Shown here one piece after another: positions 52,263 through 60,864 of a stretch of DNA of 64,000 nucleotides. Both the position numbers and the translations under genes were made by a program. The DNA lies in NCBI GenBank assembly GCA_038147335.1, contig JAYQTK010000003.1:1-64000 (forward strand). Reading direction: 5' to 3'. This stretch comes from Marisimplicoccus sp038147335. Its GTDB lineage: Bacteria; Bacteroidota; Bacteroidia; Flavobacteriales; Flavobacteriaceae. Numbering within the stretch: the first letter of the stretch is position 1; every line of letters starts with the position of its first letter. A model generated the notes under the pieces. The model did no database searches and was not told where the DNA came from. It saw nothing but the letters and a program-made list of their open reading frames with translations.

Positions 52263-53288
52263 TTAGAACTTTAAATCAACTAAATTTTCATTTATCCAAT
52301 CCTCATTAATGTCGCTATCATCTATTACTGTATACCAAAGTTTATCTTTAGATTTAACATAGTTTTTTAATGCAAGTAGAGAGTCTTTTAAATCATCTCT
52401 TTTAATGTTCATAGAATTTGGATGATAAATTAGGCCTGATTCATCCATCATTTCAGTAATGAATTTAGAATCGTTTTCTTGAAGTCTACTCAACAAGTAT
52501 ATTCCAAGACCGATTATATTTCCGTGGATAAATGGACGTTTAAGCCTTTCTTCTAGTTCATAAAAAAGATAGTGTTCTGATCCTTCTTCAATTCTAAAAT
52601 GGTCAATAGGAAGACAGATTGTGTTTAATGAGATATATGCCTCAACAATAGACCTTAAACCATTGTCATTATTTGCTTTAATATTACCTATGTTATTATA
52701 AATAAAATCAAGGATTTTTTTTCCATTATCAATGGCATCTTGACTAAATGGATACTCAGATTTTCCTTTTGAATGTGCATATTGCCAATCAAATGACGCA
52801 GTATGAATTGAGAATAAATCTCCAACACCGGCAATATTAAGTTCTTTGGGTGCAGATCTTAATAGATCATAATCAATTATTAGCGGATTTGGAGATGCAA
52901 TTCCAAGATATTCCACATCATGATTTACTCTAACACCAGCAGCAGGAGTAGTGAAAGCATCTACACTAAGTATTGTTGGAATTGAGACTAAATTCTTATT
53001 TAATTTCCATGAAATGTATTTAGCTACATCAATAGCCATTCCTCCACCAATGCCAACAATTGTATCAAATTCAGGAAGATTTGTGATCTGATCTTCAATC
53101 CATTGTTTCTCTACAGAAGTTACATCAATAACTTTTTCAGGTGATTTGCCCATTTCATTTTTAATAATATTCCATGGAATCTCCATTGTAGCAACAACAT
53201 ATTTTCCAAGTTCTTTTCCTATTCCCTTGGAGACACCTCTCCCAATCCTTAATTGTTTGACATTTGTATTTAAACTAAAGTATTGCAT
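52263..53288 (-). CDS. Iron-containing alcohol dehydrogenase family protein (glycerol-1-phosphate dehydrogenase-like)
   Basis: A 341-aa NAD(P)-dependent dehydrogenase of the Fe-ADH/dehydroquinate synthase superfamily. The cofactor motif is IVGIGGGMAIDVAKYISW (about 79-96), then SIPTILSVDAFTTPAA; the metal ligands are the Asp in GVGDLFS, His in EEGSEHYLF and His in FIHGNIIGLG. It resembles AraM/EgsA-type glycerol-1-phosphate dehydrogenases, but the substrate is unproven. It overlaps an amino acid/choline-type permease gene by 14 bp and sits between odhA and odhB. Confidence 0.8.
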   Translation of the reverse strand: MQYFSLNTNVKQLRIGRGVSKGIGKELGKYVVATMEIPWNIIKNEMGKSPEKVIDVTSVEKQWIEDQITNLPEFDTIVGIGGGMAIDVAKYISWKLNKNLVSIPTILSVDAFTTPAAGVRVNHDVEYLGIASPNPLIIDYDLLRSAPKELNIAGVGDLFSIHTASFDWQYAHSKGKSEYPFSQDAIDNGKKILDFIYNNIGNIKANNDNGLRSIVEAYISLNTICLPIDHFRIEEGSEHYLFYELEERLKRPFIHGNIIGLGIYLLSRLQENDSKFITEMMDESGLIYHPNSMNIKRDDLKDSLLALKNYVKSKDKLWYTVIDDSDINEDWINENLVDLKF

Positions 53289-54681
53289 TTTTATTCTTGT
53301 TTTTAATTATAAAGATTATTAGTCCTAAGATTATAAATATTCCAGTCGAAATAGCAGGAATATATTCAGTATCGAAGCCATCAATAGATTGTCCTGGTAT
53401 AATTAAGCATAATACAACAAATACACACCAAAGTAGTGTAAAAAACTTAACATATTTGGGGGTTCTAATTCCATCTTTGTTATCATAATTAAGATAAAAT
53501 GATGAAAAGATAATTCCACAATATCCAATATAGCCAGCAATAGCAGATACACTTGTTATTACCTCAATTTTATTAAAGATGATTATAAAAAGTGTTGCTA
53601 ATACTCCGATAAGAATTAGTGAATTCCCAGGAGATTTATTTTTATCAATTGACTTGAGCCAAGTTGAATTTGGAAGAACAGAATCTCTAGACATTGAGAA
53701 AATTAGCCTTGAAGCAGTAGCCATACAAGCAACTCCACATGCAAAAATTGCAGCTATTACAAATAAAAGAATTACGGAGTATAGCAACACCCCAAATTCA
53801 TTTCTTAGTAAATCTGTTAAAAAATTTTCAGAACCGGTCATGTAAATATCTTTTTGTAATAAAATGATAGAAAATATTATTATAACTATTCCGAAAAAAC
53901 CAGATGTTAATAGAGAATTAATTATTGACTTAGGAACAATCTTTGTTGGGTTTTTAGTTTCTTCAGACATATCTGCAGCTGCCTCAAAACCAGTTAAACA
54001 CCATGCTCCTAATAAAATTGACAAGGCAAAAGATTCAAATCCTATATCAGAAATTTTAAAATCATTGGTCATTTTTGAAATTGAAAAATCCTCAATCCCA
54101 TTAGTTACAAAGAAACCAAGTGCCAATATCAAAAGAATTACTCCTATAATTTCTGTTACAACTCCTATGTTATTGATATATGAAACCATTTTAATTCCAT
54201 TTTTATGGATAAGAGTAATTATCCAAATTATAATTATTGAAATGACAATATCATTTACCTCAAGAGAAAATACTTGAGATAAAAAATCACTTAAAACTAT
54301 ACCTAGAGTTTTACAAATTCCAGGAAATCCAGTAAGAAACTGCATTAATAATAACCAACCCGTTGCAAATCCTAATCTAGAATTTACAAGCCTTGATGAC
54401 CATTGATATCCATACCCAGAAATTGGGAATCTAACTGATAGTTCAGCCATAATCAAGGCAACAAAAAATTGTCCCACAAAAACTATTAACCATGATAGCG
54501 ATATCCACGGGCCTACTTCAGAATATCCAAAATGAAAGTTTGCAAAGATTCCTGTTAAAATAGATATTAAAGAAAATGATATTGCAAAAGATGAAAAGCC
54601 TTTCATCGACCTATTTAGATCTTGCTTATATCCAAATTTTGCGAGAAGTTTAGAATCCTTATCAACTTTAGACTGGGACAT
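53275..54681 (-). CDS. APC-superfamily amino acid/choline-type permease
   Basis: A 468-aa permease with about 12 spans. The N-terminal FGYKQDLNRSMKGFSSFAISFSLISILTGIF, the GYGYQWSSRLVNSRLGFATGW stretch, TGFEAAADMSEETKNPTKIVPKSI, and FSMSRDSVLPNS match the ACT branch of APC carriers (GABA, choline and related amines). It overlaps its neighbours on both sides by 14 bp, so all three inserted genes are one transcription unit. The substrate is likely a small amine or amino acid. Confidence 0.88.
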   Translation of the reverse strand: MSQSKVDKDSKLLAKFGYKQDLNRSMKGFSSFAISFSLISILTGIFANFHFGYSEVGPWISLSWLIVFVGQFFVALIMAELSVRFPISGYGYQWSSRLVNSRLGFATGWLLLMQFLTGFPGICKTLGIVLSDFLSQVFSLEVNDIVISIIIIWIITLIHKNGIKMVSYINNIGVVTEIIGVILLILALGFFVTNGIEDFSISKMTNDFKISDIGFESFALSILLGAWCLTGFEAAADMSEETKNPTKIVPKSIINSLLTSGFFGIVIIIFSIILLQKDIYMTGSENFLTDLLRNEFGVLLYSVILLFVIAAIFACGVACMATASRLIFSMSRDSVLPNSTWLKSIDKNKSPGNSLILIGVLATLFIIIFNKIEVITSVSAIAGYIGYCGIIFSSFYLNYDNKDGIRTPKYVKFFTLLWCVFVVLCLIIPGQSIDGFDTEYIPAISTGIFIILGLIIFIIKNKNKNAIL

Positions 54682-55147
54682 GACTTAATATTCCTTTATA
54701 AATTCCTGGGTCAGATCCCTCTATTATTTTTGCATCAAATGTTTTTTCATAGAATTCAGCAGGTCCAACACCACCTATTATTGCATAGGCATAACCCATT
54801 TCTTTCATGGAATTTAAAGCTAAAAAAAGTAATGCTTTTCCCAGTCCCTTTTTTCTATTACTTTTTTTGACTCCCATAGGACCAAGAAAATTTAAATAAG
54901 CTGCGTCATAGGTAGCAAAACCAAGTATCTGATCATTTTGAATTGCTATGAAAGTTGTTATAGGTTTTCTAGAGAATGAGACATCTACTTCACTTTCCCA
55001 ACCATCACCAAATTCATTTTTAACCCAATTGTTAACTATAGACTTTTCAGCAGCAAGTGGACGTCTAAATGAGATCGTTTTTGAAAGCTCCTCGAGTTCT
55101 TTACAATTTTTTGGAAGATTATAAAGCTTGACTAACATATCTTTCAT
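54668..55147 (-). CDS. GNAT family N-acetyltransferase
   Basis: A 159-aa acetyl-CoA-dependent acyltransferase. Motif A is GVKKSNRKKGLGKALLFLALNSMKEMGYAYAIIGGVGP, with the acetyl-CoA loop RKKGLGKA, and the end FYEKTFDAKIIEGSDPGIYKG is typical of one GNAT subfamily. It is the first gene of the three inserted between odhA and odhB and overlaps the permease gene. It may acetylate the permease's amine substrate; that is inference from position. Confidence 0.85.
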   Translation of the reverse strand: MKDMLVKLYNLPKNCKELEELSKTISFRRPLAAEKSIVNNWVKNEFGDGWESEVDVSFSRKPITTFIAIQNDQILGFATYDAAYLNFLGPMGVKKSNRKKGLGKALLFLALNSMKEMGYAYAIIGGVGPAEFYEKTFDAKIIEGSDPGIYKGILSHVPV

Positions 55148-55175
55148 AGCTCAAATAAAAGATTGAATATAGAAA

Positions 55176-57932
55176 TTATTTCTTAAAATTATTTTTAGTC
55201 TTATCAAAAACATATTCAATAACTTGATTATGTCTTCTCTCAAATCTAACATAACTTCCAGATGCAGTTGATCCATAAAATCTTCTTGTAGCTGGCCTCA
55301 TATTCTTTGCAATTGGATGATATGTTTGGATATGGTTCCAAGCTCCCATATTTCTTGGTTCTTCTTGGGCCCAAACTATATCCTTTGCATTTGAGAATTT
55401 TTTAATTTCAGAAATAATCAATTTAACAGGCAGTGGAAAGAGCTGTTCTATCCTTACAATTGCAACATTTTTAATATTATTCTTTTCTCTATAATCAATT
55501 AAATCAAAATAGAATTTTCCAGAACAAAATACTAATGACTCCGCTTTATCTGGATCGATTTCATTATCAGAAATTACAGGCATAAACTTAGATGAAGTTA
55601 ATTCTTCAATATCTGAGATAACCTTAGGATGTCTTAAGAGACTTTTAGGTGTAAATAATATTAATGGTTTCCTAAAGTTTGTAATCATTTGTCTTCTTAG
55701 AAGGTGAAAAAGATTTGCTGGGGTTGTACAATTTGCAGCATACATATTATCCTTTGCACACAATTGAAGATATCTTTCCATTCTAGCTGAAGAGTGCTCT
55801 GCTCCTTGTCCTTCATATCCATGAGGGAGGTATAATACAATACCGTTTTGTAGTTTCCATTTATCCTCAGCAGATGATATGTACTGGTCAATTATTATTT
55901 GAGCTCCATTGGAAAAATCACCAAATTGAGCTTCCCAAATTGTCAAACTGTTGGGGCTTGCTAATGCATACCCATAATCAAAACCTAGGACACCATATTC
56001 TGAAAGAAGAGAGTTGTAAATTTTTAATACTCCTTTTTTATTAGAATCAATACTGTTAAGAGGCAAGTATTCCTCTTCAAAATCTTCAGACTTTAAAACT
56101 GCATGACGGTGAGAGAATGTACCCCTTTCTACATCTTGACCAGATATTCTAACATTGAATCCTTCAAGCATTAATGTACCATAAGCAAGTTGCTCAGCTA
56201 GTGCCCAGTCAACTTTTTTTGATTCAAAAAGCATTTTTTCTCTTGCATCAAATAGCTTAATTACTTTTCTTAAAAATTGTTTATTAGGAAGTTTTGTGAT
56301 AGATCTACCTACGTTTAAAATATCTTCTTCATTAGAATTAGTGTCATATTCTTTTAGCATTTTATTTTCATCAACACGCTTAAACCCTTCCCAGACTTCT
56401 TGCATAAAAGGAGTAATTTTTGTTTTATCCTTTTTCTTTGAGTCGTCTAGCTCCTCTTCCAAAGATTCAAAATAATCTGATTCAATTTTAGAGATATAGC
56501 CCTTATTAATTATTCCCTGTTCAATTAATTTACCTGCATATATATCTCTTGGATTTGGGTGTGAAGAAATAAACTTATAAAGCTTTGGTTGAGTAAATCT
56601 TGGCTCATCTCCTTCATTGTGACCATATTTTCTGTAACCAAGTAAGTCAATAAAAACATCTCTATTAAACTGATTCCTATATTCAAAAGCAAAAGTAACT
56701 GCATGTATAACAGCCTCAACATCATCAGAGTTTACATGTAAAACTGGTGAAAGGGTTACTTTACCAACATCTGAACAATAAGTACTGGATCTTGCATCTA
56801 AATAATTCGTAGTAAATCCAACTTGATTATTTACAATTAAATGAATAGTCCCACCTGTACTGTAACCTTTAAGTCTTGACATTTGAATTACTTCATAAAC
56901 TACTCCCTGTCCAGCAATTGCTGCATCACCATGAACTAAAATGGGTAAAATTTTATTTGTCTTATTATTTAGGTCATTTTCCAATTTAGCTCTTGCTATT
57001 CCTTGAACAACAGGATCAACTGACTCAAGGTGAGATGGGTTTGGGGCTAAATTCATTGTAATTTTATTTCCTGACTTGGTAAACCTTTCTGATGTCCAAC
57101 CTAAATGATATTTAACATCTCCATCAAAGATGTCCTCTTCGTAGTCTTTACCATCAAATTCACCAAAGATATCCTTACTAGATTTGCCAAAAATGTTCAC
57201 CAATGTATTTAGTCTTCCTCTATGAGACATCCCCATGACAACATCCTCAACTCCTTTATCTGCAGCTATATTAATTAGAAAGTCTATAGCTGGAATTAAA
57301 GATTCTCCACCTTCAAGCGAAAACCTTTTTTGTCCAACATATTTTTTTTGAAGAAAATTTTCAAAAGTATAGGCTTTATTCAGACTATCTAATATTTTCA
57401 ATTTTTCATCTTTAGAAAAATTAGGATGATTACCATTAACATTGATATGATTTTGAATCCATTTAACCTTATTAGGGTCTCTAATATACATATACTCAAT
57501 ACCTATTGAGTCACAATAAATTCTCTTTAAATGATCAATTATATTTTTTAATTTATCAGGTCCTATTCCGACAACCTCACCTGCACTAAAAACTAACTCA
57601 AGATCTGCAGCTTCTAGACCAAAATTTTCAATATCTAGAGTTGGTAAGTATTTTCTTCTCTCCCTAACAGGATTTGTAACTGTAAATAGATGTCCTCTTT
57701 TTCTGTAGGCATCTATTAGATTAATTACCTGAAATTCCTTTTTAATATTTTCTGGAACTTCAAATTTTCTCTCCTCAACTGTAATATTTGCACTCTCCAT
57801 TCCAAAGTCAAAACCTTGAAAAAACGCTTTCCAACTTGGCTCCAGAGTATCTGGTGATTGCAAGTACTGATCATACATTTCTGCGAATAAACTTGTGTGA
57901 GCTGAGTTAAGAAATGAAAATTTATCCATCAA
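55176..57932 (-). CDS. odhA: 2-Oxoglutarate dehydrogenase E1 component
   Basis: Thiamine-diphosphate E1 of the citric acid cycle, 918 aa. Visible are the N-terminal E2-docking segment (FLNSAHTSLFAEMYDQYLQSPDTLEPSW), MGMSHRGRLNTLVNIFGK, the ThDP motif around HGDAAIAGQGVVYE, GTIHLIVNNQVGFTT, and LPHGYEGQGAEHSSARMERYLQLCA. It is divergent from umuC. The E2 gene is 3 kb downstream after three unrelated genes, which share its strand. Confidence 0.96.
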   Translation of the reverse strand: MMDKFSFLNSAHTSLFAEMYDQYLQSPDTLEPSWKAFFQGFDFGMESANITVEERKFEVPENIKKEFQVINLIDAYRKRGHLFTVTNPVRERRKYLPTLDIENFGLEAADLELVFSAGEVVGIGPDKLKNIIDHLKRIYCDSIGIEYMYIRDPNKVKWIQNHINVNGNHPNFSKDEKLKILDSLNKAYTFENFLQKKYVGQKRFSLEGGESLIPAIDFLINIAADKGVEDVVMGMSHRGRLNTLVNIFGKSSKDIFGEFDGKDYEEDIFDGDVKYHLGWTSERFTKSGNKITMNLAPNPSHLESVDPVVQGIARAKLENDLNNKTNKILPILVHGDAAIAGQGVVYEVIQMSRLKGYSTGGTIHLIVNNQVGFTTNYLDARSSTYCSDVGKVTLSPVLHVNSDDVEAVIHAVTFAFEYRNQFNRDVFIDLLGYRKYGHNEGDEPRFTQPKLYKFISSHPNPRDIYAGKLIEQGIINKGYISKIESDYFESLEEELDDSKKKDKTKITPFMQEVWEGFKRVDENKMLKEYDTNSNEEDILNVGRSITKLPNKQFLRKVIKLFDAREKMLFESKKVDWALAEQLAYGTLMLEGFNVRISGQDVERGTFSHRHAVLKSEDFEEEYLPLNSIDSNKKGVLKIYNSLLSEYGVLGFDYGYALASPNSLTIWEAQFGDFSNGAQIIIDQYISSAEDKWKLQNGIVLYLPHGYEGQGAEHSSARMERYLQLCAKDNMYAANCTTPANLFHLLRRQMITNFRKPLILFTPKSLLRHPKVISDIEELTSSKFMPVISDNEIDPDKAESLVFCSGKFYFDLIDYREKNNIKNVAIVRIEQLFPLPVKLIISEIKKFSNAKDIVWAQEEPRNMGAWNHIQTYHPIAKNMRPATRRFYGSTASGSYVRFERRHNQVIEYVFDKTKNNFKK

Positions 57933-58000
57933 GTTTTATATAGTTAATAAAATTACAACTTGTTTTTTATGTTTCTTAATAATTTTTAGATTTTTGTATC

Positions 58001-59260
58001 ATGTTTGCCCTAATAGATTGTAATAATTTTTATGCTTCATGTGAAAGAGTTTTTCAACCACACTTAAATGAAAAACCAATCGTCATTCTTTCAAATAATG
58101 ATGGCTGTGTAATAGCAAGAAGTAATGAGGCTAAAGCTCTTGGGATTCCTATGGGAGCACCTGCATTTAAATTCAAAGAAGTCTTTCAAAAAAATAAAGT
58201 TGAGATATTCTCATCAAATTTTACACTGTATGGGGATATGAGCAATAGGGTTATGTCTATAATATCCCGTTTTGTTCCGGATGTAGAAATTTATAGTATT
58301 GATGAAGCATTTTTAAGATTCAATGGTTTTACTGAGGATGAAGCTGATAAGAAATGTAAAGAGATTATAAGTACTGTATGGAAGTGGACTGGTATTCCTG
58401 TCTCAATCGGATTAGCTCCGACTAAATCGCTTGCTAAAATTGCAAATAGAATTGCGAAAAAAAGCCCTGGTATTACCAAGGGGTTTTATTCAATTAATAA
58501 TAATAAAAAACGTCTAGAAGCTTTGGAAAAAATATCTACTGGTGATATTTGGGGTATTGGATTACAAAATGAAAAAAAGCTATCAAACATAAATGTCAAG
58601 TCTGGAATTGACTTTATAAATCTTCCTGATCAATGGGTTAAAAAAAATATGAGTATAATCGGCCTAAAACTAAAAAAAGAGCTTGAAGGTTCTCCTACAC
58701 TTGATATTGAAGAAACAAAAATTGAGAAAAAATCTATTGCAACAACTAGAAGTTTTGAGTCTGATATTTCATCACTTGAAGATTTAATTGAAAGAATCAC
58801 AACATATTCAGTTGTTGCTTCTAAAAAACTAAGAAATCAAAAGAGTGAATGTAATATGATTTGTGTTTTTATTAGGAGTAATCCATTTAAAAATAATAAT
58901 GAAAGATATCATTATAGTCTGACAGGATCATTACCATTTTCTACTAGTTCAAGTATCGAGATTAGTAAATTTGCAGTAAAACTTCTAAAAAATATTTACT
59001 CTAAAAACAAATCATATAAAAAAGCAGGTATAATATTAATGGGGTTATCTCCAGAATCAAATCATCAGTTTAGTTTATTTGATAGAGATATTGAAAAACA
59101 GAAAAAGCTCATGAAAAGCATCGATACAATTGATACCAAATATGGACTGTATAAGGTAAGACTTGCAAGTCAAGATCAAAAAAGAATTTGGAAAATGAAA
59201 AGGCAAAAGCTTTCTAGAAACTATACTACTGAAATTGACGAAATATTAATTGTAAAGTAG
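58001..59260 (+). CDS. umuC: Translesion DNA polymerase V subunit UmuC
   Basis: A 419-aa Y-family polymerase. It has FALIDCNNFYASCERVFQP (first catalytic Asp), ILSNNDGCVIARSNEAKALG, the second catalytic site YSIDEAFLRF, and GIPVSIGLAPTKSLAKIANRIAKK, followed by a little-finger and C-terminal domain. It precedes umuD by 1 bp, the reverse of the E. coli order. The box TAGATTTTTG lies just upstream, near the ATG, and no clear LexA-type palindrome was seen. Confidence 0.94.
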   Translation: MFALIDCNNFYASCERVFQPHLNEKPIVILSNNDGCVIARSNEAKALGIPMGAPAFKFKEVFQKNKVEIFSSNFTLYGDMSNRVMSIISRFVPDVEIYSIDEAFLRFNGFTEDEADKKCKEIISTVWKWTGIPVSIGLAPTKSLAKIANRIAKKSPGITKGFYSINNNKKRLEALEKISTGDIWGIGLQNEKKLSNINVKSGIDFINLPDQWVKKNMSIIGLKLKKELEGSPTLDIEETKIEKKSIATTRSFESDISSLEDLIERITTYSVVASKKLRNQKSECNMICVFIRSNPFKNNNERYHYSLTGSLPFSTSSSIEISKFAVKLLKNIYSKNKSYKKAGIILMGLSPESNHQFSLFDRDIEKQKKLMKSIDTIDTKYGLYKVRLASQDQKRIWKMKRQKLSRNYTTEIDEILIVK

Positions 59261-59261
59261 A

Positions 59262-59696
59262 ATGAATAAAGAGAATAATATTAGAATATTTAAACCTACT
59301 GATAAAGAGTCTATTAAAAATATATTTATTGAAGATGGTATTTCAGCTGGTTTTCCGTCGCCTGCTAGTGATTTCGAGGAATCAAGAATTAGTATTGAAA
59401 AAGTTGTAGTAAAAAATAAAGAGTCAACTTTTTATGCTAAAGTTTCAGGTGAATCAATGAAAAATGCAGGGCTTGATGATGGAGATATTCTTGTAATTGA
59501 TAGAAGCGAAGAGTTAAAAAATAATAAAATTGCTGTCTGTTATCTTAATGGAGAATTCACGGTAAAAAGAGTAAAGATTGAGAAGGATCATATATATTTA
59601 GTACCAGAAAATGATAAGTATGAACCGATAAAGGTTACAGACGAAAATGAATTTATAGTATGGGGAATAGTAACTTACGTTATTAAAAAAATTTAG
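59262..59696 (+). CDS. umuD: UmuD-type S24 autoprotease
   Basis: A 144-aa LexA-like protein. The self-cleavage site is Ala29-Gly30 in ISAGFPSPA, the catalytic Ser65 is in VSGESMKNAG, and Lys102 is in GEFTVKRVKI, giving the S24 Ser-Lys dyad. RecA-stimulated cleavage makes UmuD', which with UmuC forms polymerase V. It lies 1 bp after umuC and converges with the thiolase gene with a 4-bp overlap. Confidence 0.94.
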   Translation: MNKENNIRIFKPTDKESIKNIFIEDGISAGFPSPASDFEESRISIEKVVVKNKESTFYAKVSGESMKNAGLDDGDILVIDRSEELKNNKIAVCYLNGEFTVKRVKIEKDHIYLVPENDKYEPIKVTDENEFIVWGIVTYVIKKI

Positions 59697-60862
59697 AGTC
59701 TCTCGTAAATACCGGCAATTCCTTGACCTCCTCCAACACAAGCAGTAACCATTCCATACTTTTGATTTCTTCTTTTCATCTCATTAAGCAATTGTATTGA
59801 AAGTTTTGCACCAGTACAACCTAAAGGATGACCAAGAGCAATTGCTCCACCATTAACATTTACAGTATCAGGATTTAAACCACTCTCCTGGATTACAGCT
59901 AAAGCTTGACAAGCGAAAGCTTCATTTAATTCTGTCTGTTCTATATCAGATAATTTTAATCCTGCCTGACTTAAAGCTTTTGGAATTGCTTCAACAGGTC
60001 CTATTCCCATGTATAAAGGATCTACTCCTCCTGAAGTACAAGTTACCATCCTTGCAATTGGTTTAACTCCTAACTGTTTAACCATCTCCTCAGACATAAC
60101 TAAAACAAAAGCAGCACCGTCAGACATTTGAGATGAGCTACCAGCAGTAACTATACCTCCAAGTTTGAAAGCAGGTCTTAATTTAGCTAAAGCTTCAACT
60201 GTTGTTTCCCTTCTAACTCCCTCATCCATATCAACCGTATGAGATTTAGATACTTTCTTTCCATCCTTAACAAATACTTCTTCAACAGTAACTGGAACAA
60301 TCTCATCTTTAAACAATCCCTTTTCAATTGCATTTGCTGCCTTTTGGTGAGACTCATATGAAAATTGATCTGAAGCTTCTCTTGATATTTTATATTTTTC
60401 AGCAACAGCTTCAGCTGTATGCCCCATTCCAATATGATAATTCATATTCTCTTGATTTGCCTTATAACTAGGTGACAATTTGTATCCGGTCATTGGGATT
60501 AGACTCATACTTTCAATCCCTCCAGCAACAAAAATATGTCCAAATCCAGCTCTTACTTTACTAACAGCCATAGATATAGCTTCAAGACCTGAAGCACAGT
60601 ACCTATTAATTGTTACACCTGGGACTTCTTTTCCAAGAGCTCTAGCAGATATTAGTCTTGCTACTTGAAGACCTTGTTCACCCTCAGGATTAGCACATCC
60701 TACTATAACATCATCAACTTTTGTTGTATCAAGTTCTGGGACTTGTGACGCAAGATGTTTTATAACATCAACAGCAAGATCATCGGTTCTATAATTTTTA
60801 AAGCCACCTCTTTTTGCTTTTCCAACTGCTGATCTATAACCAGCTACTATGTATGCTTCCAT
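59693..60862 (-). CDS. fadA: Acetyl-CoA C-acyltransferase (3-ketoacyl-CoA thiolase)
   Basis: Last step of fatty acid beta-oxidation. The 389-aa thiolase has the acyl-Cys in INRYCASGLEAIS, the His in GGAIALGHPLGCTGA, and the second Cys in VTACVGGGQGIAG. It lies 2 bp downstream of the FadN-type gene, whose product makes its substrate. Biosynthetic thiolase is a less likely alternative because of that pairing. Confidence 0.94.
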   Translation of the reverse strand: MEAYIVAGYRSAVGKAKRGGFKNYRTDDLAVDVIKHLASQVPELDTTKVDDVIVGCANPEGEQGLQVARLISARALGKEVPGVTINRYCASGLEAISMAVSKVRAGFGHIFVAGGIESMSLIPMTGYKLSPSYKANQENMNYHIGMGHTAEAVAEKYKISREASDQFSYESHQKAANAIEKGLFKDEIVPVTVEEVFVKDGKKVSKSHTVDMDEGVRRETTVEALAKLRPAFKLGGIVTAGSSSQMSDGAAFVLVMSEEMVKQLGVKPIARMVTCTSGGVDPLYMGIGPVEAIPKALSQAGLKLSDIEQTELNEAFACQALAVIQESGLNPDTVNVNGGAIALGHPLGCTGAKLSIQLLNEMKRRNQKYGMVTACVGGGQGIAGIYERL

Positions 60863-60864
60863 AA

